13,674 nt of DNA from Nanohaloarchaea archaeon PL-Br10_U2g27. Its GTDB lineage: Archaea; Nanohalarchaeota; Nanosalinia; Nanosalinales; Nanosalinaceae. The notes beneath the pieces were generated by a model. The model was not told the origin of the DNA. It did not search any database and worked only from the letters and a program-made list of their open reading frames with translations. Positions 1 through 6,513 of the stretch are shown here, one piece after another; position 1 is the first letter of the stretch, and each line of letters starts with the position of its first letter. The stretch is from contig LKMX01000015.1 of NCBI GenBank assembly GCA_001564035.1, positions 1 to 13,674 of the forward strand, read 5' to 3'. The position numbers and the translations under genes were made by a program.

Positions 1-1701
1 TGTGAGTAGTAGGCCTGCTATTATTGCTGCTATTCCTCTTTGTAGGTTTGTGGCTTCTAGGATGTTGGTGTGGATCTGGGTTGCTGAGTCCGTGAATCTT
101 CCTGTTATTCTGTCTCCTTCTGGGCTGAGGATTGCGTCTTCAATGTCCCTGTCTATTACTAGTGTGACTGTTTTGGATCTTGATACTTCTGTTCCTTCTG
201 CTTTTGCCGTGATTTTTACTTCTCCTCTTTTCTGGAATGGTACTCCTGCGTACATGTAGCTCGTTCCTGTTTCTCCGGGCGCTACTGTAACTGAGCTTGG
301 GCCTATTTCTACCCATTCAGGGCCTTCATAGTCTAGTTCGTATGTGTTTTCTCTTGTTCCTGTGTTGTTAAGCTTTATTTCGTATATTGTCGAACGGTTT
401 TCTCCCGCAGATGCGATTTCCGGGACAACATCTAGTTCTAAGTCCCAACAGTTTTCTACAGTGGTTTCTATAGTTTCTGTTGTCTCTGGTTCTCCAAATG
501 TTGATGCAGTGGAAGTTATGTCTATCTGGTGTGTTCCTCTATCCATTTGTCTTCCGTCGACGATCATCTCTACTGTTTCTGATTCGCCTTCTGCTACCTG
601 TACCTCTGATTCCTCAAACTCACCTTCAGTGGTTTCTAATTCAAATACTTCGTCGGCTTCTCCAGTGTTCTCCACTAGGACTTCAAAGGTTTCTTCTCCT
701 TCTTCGCAGACTGCTTCAGGGCCTGTGACCCCTATTTCTGAGCTCATTGGGTTTTCTACTTCAAGTCTAGCAGTATCTGATGCTGTTGATAGGCCTTCTG
801 CGTTGACCGTTACTTCTTTAGTGCCTAGCTCTGTTGGTGTAACTTCTAGAGTTGTGGCTTTGGACTGTCCTGAATCTATTTCTAGAGATGTGTCCTCTAG
901 TTCGCCTTCTGATGCCGATAATGCGAACTCATCGGCTCTTGTTCCTTGGTTTTGAACTGTTACTTCAAATGTTGAGGGGTTGAAGGCCTTGGCTTCTTGG
1001 GATTCAGGCGTCATAGATAGCTGTGATTGATAGCAAGTTTCTGCGGCGAACTCGGTTGTCTGTGTGTCTTGAGCATAGCTTGTTGTGGACGCTGCCTTTA
1101 GTTCAAATGTTTCTGAGATTTCTTCATCAGAAGATGCTGTTAGTATTACTGTTGTTGATTCTCCAGGGCCTAGCGACACTCTTTCTGTTGCGAGCTCTCC
1201 GAACTCTGTTTCTAGTGCGAACTGTTCGCTTTGGATTCCATCATTGTTTATTTCGACTTGGTATCTTGCCTCTTCGCCTCTGCACACTGTTTGAGGTTCG
1301 AGTTCTCCTATGGATACTGCATGATCTGTGATTACGTTTACTCTTGCGGACGCTGAGTATTCTCGTCCATCTGCTCTAGAAGTTGCGTCTATGTTAAAAT
1401 TGTAGGTGCCGGCTCTCCTGTTTGTCTTCGGGTTAAACCATATATTAGCTGTTTTTGATTCTCCTGCCGGTACTTCTACTTTCGAGGGCGCAATAGATAT
1501 CTCGCCAGGGTGAGAGTGAGTTAACTTGTAAACGTCGTCTACAGGTCCTGTGTTTTCTACTTCTACCTCGTAGGAGGTAAATGAGTTTACTTCTGTACTA
1601 GATTCTTCGGGGAAAATTGTTAGTTCTGCCGGGCTTGAAGCCGCCAAGCCAGCAAATAAAATCATTGTTAGAGTTACAAGTACTGTTTTACCACATCCCA
1701 T
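1..1701 (-). CDS. Secreted, membrane-anchored multi-Ig-like domain surface protein (partial, C-terminus beyond window)
   Basis: The frame is open for 567 codons from an ATG at 1701 to the left edge, with no stop inside the window. Residues 1-22 form a signal peptide (hydrophobic stretch ending in AGLAASS). Five roughly 95-residue beta-rich domains follow, each with the pattern of a strand ending V/I-x-N-(T/D/Q)-G and a later PGES/AGES-type turn, as in CARDB or NEW3-like extracellular domains. Cysteines occur only at 140, 223, 332 and 418 (plus C3 in the signal peptide), so domains 2 and 4 begin with VC and end with a second Cys, while domains 1, 3 and 5 have none. A linker at about 518-552 leads to a hydrophobic segment starting near 556, probably the C-terminal membrane anchor. 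AGGTGG lies 11 nt before the start. The protein is acidic. A role as envelope or adhesion stalk is inferred; no enzyme motif is visible. Confidence 0.85.
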   Translation of the reverse strand, partial: MGCGKTVLVTLTMILFAGLAASSPAELTIFPEESSTEVNSFTSYEVEVENTGPVDDVYKLTHSHPGEISIAPSKVEVPAGESKTANIWFNPKTNRRAGTYNFNIDATSRADGREYSASARVNVITDHAVSIGELEPQTVCRGEEARYQVEINNDGIQSEQFALETEFGELATERVSLGPGESTTVILTASSDEEISETFELKAASTTSYAQDTQTTEFAAETCYQSQLSMTPESQEAKAFNPSTFEVTVQNQGTRADEFALSASEGELEDTSLEIDSGQSKATTLEVTPTELGTKEVTVNAEGLSTASDTARLEVENPMSSEIGVTGPEAVCEEGEETFEVLVENTGEADEVFELETTEGEFEESEVQVAEGESETVEMIVDGRQMDRGTHQIDITSTASTFGEPETTETIETTVENCWDLELDVVPEIASAGENRSTIYEIKLNNTGTRENTYELDYEGPEWVEIGPSSVTVAPGETGTSYMYAGVPFQKRGEVKITAKAEGTEVSRSKTVTLVIDRDIEDAILSPEGDRITGRFTDSATQIHTNILEATNLQRGIAAIIAGLLLT

Positions 1702-1712
1702 TTATTACGGTG

Positions 1713-1768
1713 CCACCTAACAATAATTACAGATCTTAAATTTTAAATAGAGATCGGAGTATTTAACC
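1713..1768 (-). promoter_or_regulatory. Putative promoter and Shine-Dalgarno for the 1701 gene
   Basis: On the minus strand an AGGTGG ribosome-binding site lies at 1718-1713, 11 nt before the ATG. Two AT-rich TATA-like boxes are upstream: TATTTAAA at 1749-1742 and GGTTAAATAC at 1768-1759. With the usual 25-26 nt spacing the first would start RNA near 1719, just before the ribosome site, and the second near 1737. Which is used cannot be told from sequence. The gene could also be read from the upstream operon if the T-tract at 1782-1787 is leaky. Confidence 0.45.
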
Positions 1769-1779
1769 ACTTTTCGTAA

Positions 1780-1798
1780 GTAAAAAAGGAGGCCTGTT
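1780..1798 (-). terminator. Oligo-T terminator after the 1801-4386 gene
   Basis: Just downstream of the stop codon, the minus strand reads CCTCC followed by six T. Archaeal RNA polymerase terminates at such T-tracts. The run is short and partial readthrough is possible. It directly abuts an AGGCCT palindrome (1790-1795). Confidence 0.4.
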
Positions 1799-1800
1799 TT

Positions 1801-4386
1801 TTATCGGTATCTCCACCACCTTCTGAGCCTTACCCATAGAGATTCTCTCTCATATGTTCCGCCTGAGCGCACATCTATTTCTTGAGTATAGATAACTTCT
1901 CCTTCAGATCTGACGTTTAACGTGGTTTCGAAAAGGCCTTCTTCTTTTGGCGTAATGTAGATGTGTTTGGTTTTTCGTTGGCCTGTGTCTAAGGATGCTC
2001 CTCTTCCAGACATTGAAACCCAGTCTCTAGGCAGTCCCTCTAATTCGAGCTCATAACGCTTGAATTCATCATGTGTGTTGTAGAGCTCTATTTTTACAAC
2101 CCCCGACCCTGAAGGAACTGTTGTGATCCTATCCGGGAAGCTGCGTACTTCTTCGCCGCTTTCGAATACTCTGATTCTTTTTTCTCTTGAAGCTGTGGCT
2201 CCTTGGTTGAAGACCTGGATTTCATAGTCTTTATGGCCTTTGCTTGGTCTGCGTTCGAAGCATACGTTACCGTCAGCATTCTTGGACTCGACTATCTGGC
2301 CGTCTTCTTTTAGAACTACTAGAGGTGTGGTTTGTGATTCCACCTGTCCACATATTTCTATGCGTTCTCCTTCAAAGGCCTTGTCTGGGGCTGTGATGCT
2401 GTTTACTGATACGGTTGGGAGAACTCTGAGATTTGCTTCAGTGCTTTTTTCCCCGCTTTTTACTTCTACTATTCTTTGGCCTACAGTTTCTGATCTGATG
2501 TTGGCTCTGAAGAATCCGTCAGGCTCTGTATGTGTCGAGGTCCTTCTTTCGCCGTCTAACTTGATATCTACTTGTTTGCGTGTCTGAGTATCTACGTATC
2601 CGCTCACCTGTACCGATTGTCCTGCCCGGACTTCTGAAGGCCTCATTCTGAATTTGACGTCTCCGTCCTCTTTTTTGCTTGGACAGTCCCTGACTTGGAC
2701 TGTTCTTTCTCTAGAATCATAGCCTGTATTGAACTTGACTCGTTCGTTTCCTGATCCTTGAACGTCTGAGAACGTGTAGTTAACATTTTTTGTCTCTTTT
2801 CCTTCAAGAACGTATGCTCTATCAAAGGTTGATCCTAGGCCTTCTCCTGCGAGTCTGAAGGCTCTCTCTTTATCACCTTGGTTTTTGAACTCTATATGCA
2901 CAGTGGTTTCATCTCCTTTACAGACTGAGGAATCCATTGATACACGCTCCAGAGTTACGTCTCCTCTTTCCGGATCTGAATCATCATCCTCATCCTCTTC
3001 TTCCTCATCTTCCTCATCTTCTTCTCTTTTATTCAAACTGAGAGTTATACCTCTCTGATCTCCAGAGTCTAAGCCGATTGTTCGGTGTTCAGCAGAATAC
3101 CCGGCTTTCTGCGCTTTCATTCTGTATCTGCCTTCTGGCAGTTGGAATGAGGCCTTTCCGCTGCTGTCAGTATGTTCTGTGTATGATTCGAGATCTGATT
3201 TTGTTGAAATTGTTGTGTCTGTTCCTTCAGTATGTGTTCTGCCTCTTTCACGTACTTGGGCGAATTCTTGATCCTCCGACCTGTTTATTTCTGCTGTGAA
3301 TGCGTCTAACTCTTCTCCATCTACGACGAGCCTGACAGTTATGTTTTCTGTTTCGGAGGATACAGTTGCTTCCTGTTCTGCAACGTGTTTCGTGTGGTCA
3401 CCCCTATCCCCACTATCTGTGTCAAGTTCGTACCTGTAAATTGATTCATTGTTATCTGAGGACTCTAAAGCCAAGTTGCTCCACTCTACGTCTTCGTATC
3501 CTGAAAAGTATTTTGCGTAGGCCTTGAGTTCCCTGTCTTCAAGAGAGAATCCTATTTCTCTGTCCCCTATTCTGCTGGATTCCGAGGATTCGGAATACTC
3601 ATTTCTACGGACTGATTTTTCCGTGTAGCCTTGTTTGAATTTTAGAGCAGTGACTTTTGCATCTCTTAACGCATCGCCGTCTTGATCCTCAACATTGACA
3701 TCCAGTTCCGCGTCTTTTTCCTCCCAAGTTATTTCTACTTCATCAGATTTCTTCTCATCGTCTCCTGCAGAGGCCTTTATCTTGAATTTTTCTGAGGTTT
3801 CCGCGGTTCTTCTGAACTCTTTGCTGATATTGCATTCTGTACCACTACAGCTCTCTTCATGGTCGGTCTCCCATTCATCGTCATCTTTTATTCTTATCTC
3901 TATTTCGTCGAGATTTTCGCCTTCAGCAGTTCCATTGATTTCCTGCCACTCTCCTACGTCTACTGTTTTATCCGAATCTGGCTTAATCTCAACTTTGTCA
4001 ACCTTAGCTTCATCCTCTTTGATATTAACTGTCTGTCTTTCGGAGCTGTCCGTTACTGTCGAGCCTGAACTGCTCTTCGCTCTGGCCCATATGTAAAACG
4101 TTTTCTCGCCTTCTTCAAATGAGTCTTCGAATTCTGTGGCACAAGAGTTGGCAGCTCCACAGTGCTTATCCTCAAGTATTTTATCTGACCCAGATGTTTC
4201 CTGATATATTCTGAGTTCATCAAGACGATGGCCCTCCGCAAAACCATAAACTTCTAGTTCTTCCCCCTCCTTATGTTCTGAAGGCAGATCTTCTTCAAAA
4301 TCTACATCATCAACTCCGTATAGGCCTGCAGATGCTGGAAACGCGATTAATACTGTTAATATGAGTAGTATCACTGGTTTTTTCAT
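1801..4386 (-). CDS. Large secreted multi-domain beta-sandwich protein with acidic linker and Arg/Trp-rich tail
   Basis: An 861-residue protein with a clear signal peptide (residues 1-20: MKK, hydrophobic core, PASA). I chose the ATG at 4386 because it overlaps the stop of the upstream gene as ATGA; an in-frame GTG at 4401 would add five residues. Two related Ig-like domains (about 35-105 and 140-222) each carry a short cysteine loop (C76/C82 and C180/C185). A carboxypeptidase-regulatory-like module lies near 405-440 (SSGKASFQLPEGRYRMKA). Residues 454-473 are almost all Glu/Asp. A CARDB-like domain is bracketed by C489 and C568, another domain holds C679 and C709, and the last (about 745-840) resembles NEW3. 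There is no C-terminal membrane segment; the protein ends in a basic tail, WVRLRRWWRYR. It is probably extracellular, held by the tail or by partners. No enzymatic motif was found and the function is unknown. Confidence 0.87.
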   Translation of the reverse strand: MKKPVILLILTVLIAFPASAGLYGVDDVDFEEDLPSEHKEGEELEVYGFAEGHRLDELRIYQETSGSDKILEDKHCGAANSCATEFEDSFEEGEKTFYIWARAKSSSGSTVTDSSERQTVNIKEDEAKVDKVEIKPDSDKTVDVGEWQEINGTAEGENLDEIEIRIKDDDEWETDHEESCSGTECNISKEFRRTAETSEKFKIKASAGDDEKKSDEVEITWEEKDAELDVNVEDQDGDALRDAKVTALKFKQGYTEKSVRRNEYSESSESSRIGDREIGFSLEDRELKAYAKYFSGYEDVEWSNLALESSDNNESIYRYELDTDSGDRGDHTKHVAEQEATVSSETENITVRLVVDGEELDAFTAEINRSEDQEFAQVRERGRTHTEGTDTTISTKSDLESYTEHTDSSGKASFQLPEGRYRMKAQKAGYSAEHRTIGLDSGDQRGITLSLNKREEDEEDEEEEDEDDDSDPERGDVTLERVSMDSSVCKGDETTVHIEFKNQGDKERAFRLAGEGLGSTFDRAYVLEGKETKNVNYTFSDVQGSGNERVKFNTGYDSRERTVQVRDCPSKKEDGDVKFRMRPSEVRAGQSVQVSGYVDTQTRKQVDIKLDGERRTSTHTEPDGFFRANIRSETVGQRIVEVKSGEKSTEANLRVLPTVSVNSITAPDKAFEGERIEICGQVESQTTPLVVLKEDGQIVESKNADGNVCFERRPSKGHKDYEIQVFNQGATASREKRIRVFESGEEVRSFPDRITTVPSGSGVVKIELYNTHDEFKRYELELEGLPRDWVSMSGRGASLDTGQRKTKHIYITPKEEGLFETTLNVRSEGEVIYTQEIDVRSGGTYERESLWVRLRRWWRYR

Positions 4387-4826
4387 AAGTCTTCTAAACA
4401 CCCTTCCTCCAGTACTATATTGTCTTTACCGTATGGCAGCTTTTCCTCTTTAACCAGTTCTCCTGAGGCCTCACTTACTTGATAAAAAGTTCCGTGATAT
4501 CTGTCAGACTGTTTGGGCTCTAGGAGAATTCCTAAGTTATCGTAATCTGACGCAAAGGCTTCAAGCTCTCCGCGGTCCGCACTCATCTCACTATAGTCCA
4601 GGCATCCTTCGACATCCTCCCATCTGTAAAGCCCTGTTAAGTCAGGTTCTTCTTCATAAACAATATCATCGTCTTCCCGGTCTTCTGTCTCAGGCCTAGG
4701 ATTATTCCTTGCATCTAACCATGCTAGAGTGCCAATTGTTGAGCCTCCTGCCGCAGTTAAACCTGCCAGACCTAAGGCCTTCCAAGCTGTTCTCCTGTTT
4801 TTCTCTATTTCATCTTTTTGTGTCAT
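4383..4826 (-). CDS. Small membrane-anchored acidic protein with twin-arginine segment
   Basis: A 147-residue protein I do not recognise. Residues 11-12 are Arg-Arg, followed by a Gly/Ala-rich hydrophobic stretch at about 14-37, which is either a signal anchor with the C-terminus outside or a weak Tat-like signal. Residues 45-62 are acidic, then comes a roughly 85-residue domain with a Cys near each end (GCLDY and EGCLEDL). It is the middle gene of an operon: 16 nt after the stop of the 4843-5205 gene, and its TGA overlaps the ATG of the large secreted protein, implying translational coupling and perhaps joint assembly. No Shine-Dalgarno precedes the ATG at 4826. Similar basic-pair anchors occur in the 6514-7641 and 7709-8635 genes. 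Confidence 0.8.
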   Translation of the reverse strand: MTQKDEIEKNRRTAWKALGLAGLTAAGGSTIGTLAWLDARNNPRPETEDREDDDIVYEEEPDLTGLYRWEDVEGCLDYSEMSADRGELEAFASDYDNLGILLEPKQSDRYHGTFYQVSEASGELVKEEKLPYGKDNIVLEEGCLEDL

Positions 4827-4842
4827 TTAAAAAACACTCTGT

Positions 4843-5205
4843 TTATAGCCAGTCATCTAGTTTTGATCCAATTTTCTGTAAATATCCTTCTGGCCTAATT
4901 TCGCCAGTTTCGTATCTATTTGAAGGCCTCTTGTAGTCAGGCAGGTTTTCGAAAATTCTTGGTTTGCCTGCGGCAGTTCTTAAGTCGTCTGTCAGTTCTT
5001 CTAACTCAACTGCTGTTTGGTAAGGTATTCCTTCTTCAGAGTAAAGCTCTATCATCTGCGTTATTGCGGCTTCATCGAAGGTTTCTTGAGCCATATCTAA
5101 TGTTTCGAAAGTCGCTTCTCGCTCGTCTTCAATTTTCTGCAGTATTTCAATAGCTTCATCAGAGTAATGTTCAAAATCATCTCCGATTTGCTCAACCAAA
5201 CCCAT
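4843..5205 (-). CDS. Small acidic helical protein, similar to the C-terminal domain of the neighbouring 5298-6245 gene
   Basis: A 120-residue acidic protein, helical for about residues 1-77 and then Pro/Arg-containing and probably extended. There is no signal peptide or membrane segment, so it is likely cytoplasmic. The first 17 residues (MGLVEQIGDDFEHYSDE) line up with residues 217-233 of the neighbouring 315-residue protein (MGLLEDMSGDAQEYMEE), 7 of 17 identical by eye, and both continue as charged helices. This suggests local duplication. It is the first gene of the operon that leads to the large secreted protein. A TATA box centred about 25 nt before the ATG suggests a leaderless mRNA. 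Function unknown. Confidence 0.78.
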   Translation of the reverse strand: MGLVEQIGDDFEHYSDEAIEILQKIEDEREATFETLDMAQETFDEAAITQMIELYSEEGIPYQTAVELEELTDDLRTAAGKPRIFENLPDYKRPSNRYETGEIRPEGYLQKIGSKLDDWL

Positions 5206-5226
5206 GTTGTCACAATAAAGTAGTAG

Positions 5227-5234
5227 TTTTATAT
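5227..5234 (-). promoter_or_regulatory. TATA box of the 5205-1801 operon (probably leaderless)
   Basis: The minus strand carries ATATAAAA centred near 5230, about 25 nt before the ATG at 5205. That is the usual archaeal distance from TATA box to transcription start, so RNA would begin at or next to the start codon. No convincing Shine-Dalgarno lies in between, which fits a leaderless transcript. Confidence 0.6.
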
Positions 5235-5265
5235 GTATTATGTTTTCTGCGCGCCAGTTTTTTAA

Positions 5266-5280
5266 GAAAAAAGAGAAATA
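5266..5280 (-). terminator. T-rich terminator after the 5298-6245 gene
   Basis: Eighteen bases after the stop codon the minus strand reads TATTTCTCTTTTTTC, a pyrimidine-rich run with six T in a row, typical of archaeal intrinsic termination. It separates this gene from the next promoter at 5227-5234. Confidence 0.5.
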
Positions 5281-5297
5281 AGTTTGGCTTAGAAGTC

Positions 5298-6245
5298 TTA
5301 TCTGTCAGTTATGTTATCGTATGCTGCTCTGATGCTGTCCATTGTGTCTTCTCTTTCTTTTCTTCCCGACTCTATTTTTCCTTCTAATCTGCCAATCACT
5401 CTTTCTAGATCTGCGCCCGTTTCGTGAATCTCTGCGAGTTCTTCTCTTAGTGCTGTTTCGACTGATGAGAACCTCATGTCTGATTCATTAAGAGCTTCTC
5501 TGTAATCATCGATAACATGTTCATAGGCTTCAAACACGCCCATTCCTTCTTCCATGTATTCTTGGGCATCTCCACTCATGTCTTCAAGTAGTCCCATTTC
5601 ATTTTCACCTCCTTCAGTTTCTTCACGGTTTTGAGATGAATTAATATTATTTTTTGAGGCCTGAGTTGACGGATCGCTACCGTATTCATTTTTTTGTTCT
5701 TCTTGATAGTTGGGCTCTACTCCCTGGTTCTTTCCTCCGTCTGCTCTTGTTAATAGGTCGAGGCCTACAGAAGTGTCTGCTCTTATTAAGTATTGGTTTT
5801 CGGAATCTTGGATCGATCTCTCTTTTCTCTTTTTTTGCTCTGTTTCTTCCCTATATCCCATTTCTATTCCAGAGGTTTCTTTTTCAAACTCTTCAACCAT
5901 GTTCTGTAGAAATTCGTGACCGTCCATTCCTTGGTCTAGAAGAGATTTTTTGCCTCCAGGCCTGTTTTCCGAGTCCATCACGATGTTTCGGAAACGGTTT
6001 CTTTCTCCGACTCCTTCAAGTTCTGCCTGTTTTTCATCCAAGGCCTGGACGAGTTCCTGATCAACTGTGAGTTCTCCGTCTTCTTCGTATACTGCGAGCC
6101 ATGCCCCTATACTGCTGAGGCCGTTATTGCCTTTTTGCTTCGGAGCCGGATGAGTTACTTCATCTAGAAAATCATAGTCTTGAACTCCTAAGTCGTTGTT
6201 TTTTACTTGTTCGAGCATTTCTCTTATTCTTTTAGGCCTTATCAT
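5298..6245 (-). CDS. Unrecognised acidic helical protein with a linker and a possible internal translation start
   Basis: A 315-residue protein with no signal peptide or membrane segment. Residues 1-135 form a mixed helical region starting with basic MIRPKRIRE. Residues 145-215 are charged and Asn/Gln/Ser-rich, probably disordered (for example NNINSSQNREETEGG). Residues 217-315 form a long acidic helical or coiled-coil domain ending AYDNITDR. An excellent Shine-Dalgarno (GGAGGTGA, 5612-5605) sits 7 nt before the in-frame ATG of residue 217, so a 99-residue short form may also be made. That domain resembles the neighbouring 4843-5205 protein. The full-length start at 6245 is preceded by GGAGGGTG and a TATA box. 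Function unknown; likely cytoplasmic, perhaps an adaptor for envelope proteins. Confidence 0.82.
   Translation of the reverse strand: MIRPKRIREMLEQVKNNDLGVQDYDFLDEVTHPAPKQKGNNGLSSIGAWLAVYEEDGELTVDQELVQALDEKQAELEGVGERNRFRNIVMDSENRPGGKKSLLDQGMDGHEFLQNMVEEFEKETSGIEMGYREETEQKKRKERSIQDSENQYLIRADTSVGLDLLTRADGGKNQGVEPNYQEEQKNEYGSDPSTQASKNNINSSQNREETEGGENEMGLLEDMSGDAQEYMEEGMGVFEAYEHVIDDYREALNESDMRFSSVETALREELAEIHETGADLERVIGRLEGKIESGRKEREDTMDSIRAAYDNITDR
5595..5612 (-). promoter_or_regulatory. Internal Shine-Dalgarno and in-frame ATG within the 5298-6245 gene
   Basis: The minus strand reads GGAGGTGA, 7 nt, then ATG GGA CTA CTT. Both the motif and its spacing are close to ideal, better than at the annotated start. 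It falls at the junction between the disordered linker and the C-terminal helical domain (residue 217), where an independently made domain would be expected to begin. Confidence 0.55.
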
Positions 6246-6256
6246 CTGGTACTCTA

Positions 6257-6316
6257 CACCCTCCGCATATTTTTCACTACAGGAGAGTAATCAACATGCT
6301 AATTTTAAATATACTT
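6257..6316 (-). promoter_or_regulatory. Promoter and Shine-Dalgarno of the 5298-6245 gene
   Basis: On the minus strand a TATA-like TATATTTAAAA lies at 6314-6304, placing transcription start near 6282. GGAGGGTG at 6264-6257 would serve as the ribosome-binding site, 11 nt before the ATG, somewhat longer than usual. The leader would be about 37 nt. Confidence 0.5.
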
Positions 6317-6360
6317 TGAACCGCATGGATCTTTTTCCAGATCTTTGTGCATTTAGGCCT

Positions 6361-6386
6361 GAGAGAATTTGTTGAGAGAATTTGTT
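6361..6386. repeat. 13-bp tandem duplication, unit GAGAGAATTTGTT
   Basis: Two perfect adjacent copies (6361-6373 and 6374-6386) in the 6246-6513 intergenic region. A second, unrelated 13-bp duplication lies 29 bp further on. They sit between the terminator of the 6514-7641 gene and the promoter of the 5298-6245 gene, so they could be regulator sites or slippage products. Confidence 0.9.
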
Positions 6387-6414
6387 GATCGCTTTATTTC
6401 AGTTGGGAAAGCGT

Positions 6415-6440
6415 ATGAGTATGCAGAATGAGTATGCAGA
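6415..6440. repeat. 13-bp tandem duplication, unit ATGAGTATGCAGA
   Basis: Two perfect adjacent copies (6415-6427 and 6428-6440), different in sequence from the repeat at 6361-6386 but of the same unit length. They lie in non-coding DNA, just beyond the polypyrimidine terminator tract of the upstream gene. Confidence 0.9.
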
Positions 6441-6449
6441 TATTGTCAG

Positions 6450-6497
6450 AGAGAATAATAAAAAGAATAAAATAAGAGAGTAAGAGAAAATTGGTTT
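6450..6497 (-). terminator. Long polypyrimidine terminator tract after the 6514-7641 gene
   Basis: Downstream of the stop codon the minus strand is almost wholly T and C with some A, including runs of four and five T (for example CTCTTATTTTATTCTTTTTA). Such tracts are typical of archaeal intrinsic terminators. There is no strong hairpin. Confidence 0.55.
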
Positions 6498-6513
6498 AGC
6501 TTGGAACGATGCT

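Noticed and set aside
344..955. Long Ser/Val-rich plus-strand open frame opposite the surface protein
   Set aside because: Antisense shadow: the minus-strand frame has a signal peptide, repeated domains and a continuous reading frame; the plus-strand composition is what the complement of acidic Thr/Glu codons gives.
2975..3030. TCC/TCT/TCA simple repeat that could be taken for a microsatellite element
   Set aside because: It is the coding strand complement of a Glu/Asp linker in the secreted protein, a common low-complexity linker and not an independent element.
4387..4401. GTG start at 4401 for the large secreted protein
   Set aside because: The ATG at 4386 gives a cleaner signal peptide and the usual ATGA overlap with the upstream gene; the GGAGG before the GTG is too close to it and is also coding sequence.
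6328..6343. Inverted repeat GATCT...AGATC upstream of the 6245 promoter
   Set aside because: Only 5 bp per arm with a 6-nt T-rich centre; too short to call an operator or hairpin without comparative data.
6415..6483. 22-codon plus-strand open frame starting in the 13-bp repeat
   Set aside because: Very short, low complexity, overlaps the terminator tract of the opposite strand, and shows no clear ribosome-binding site.
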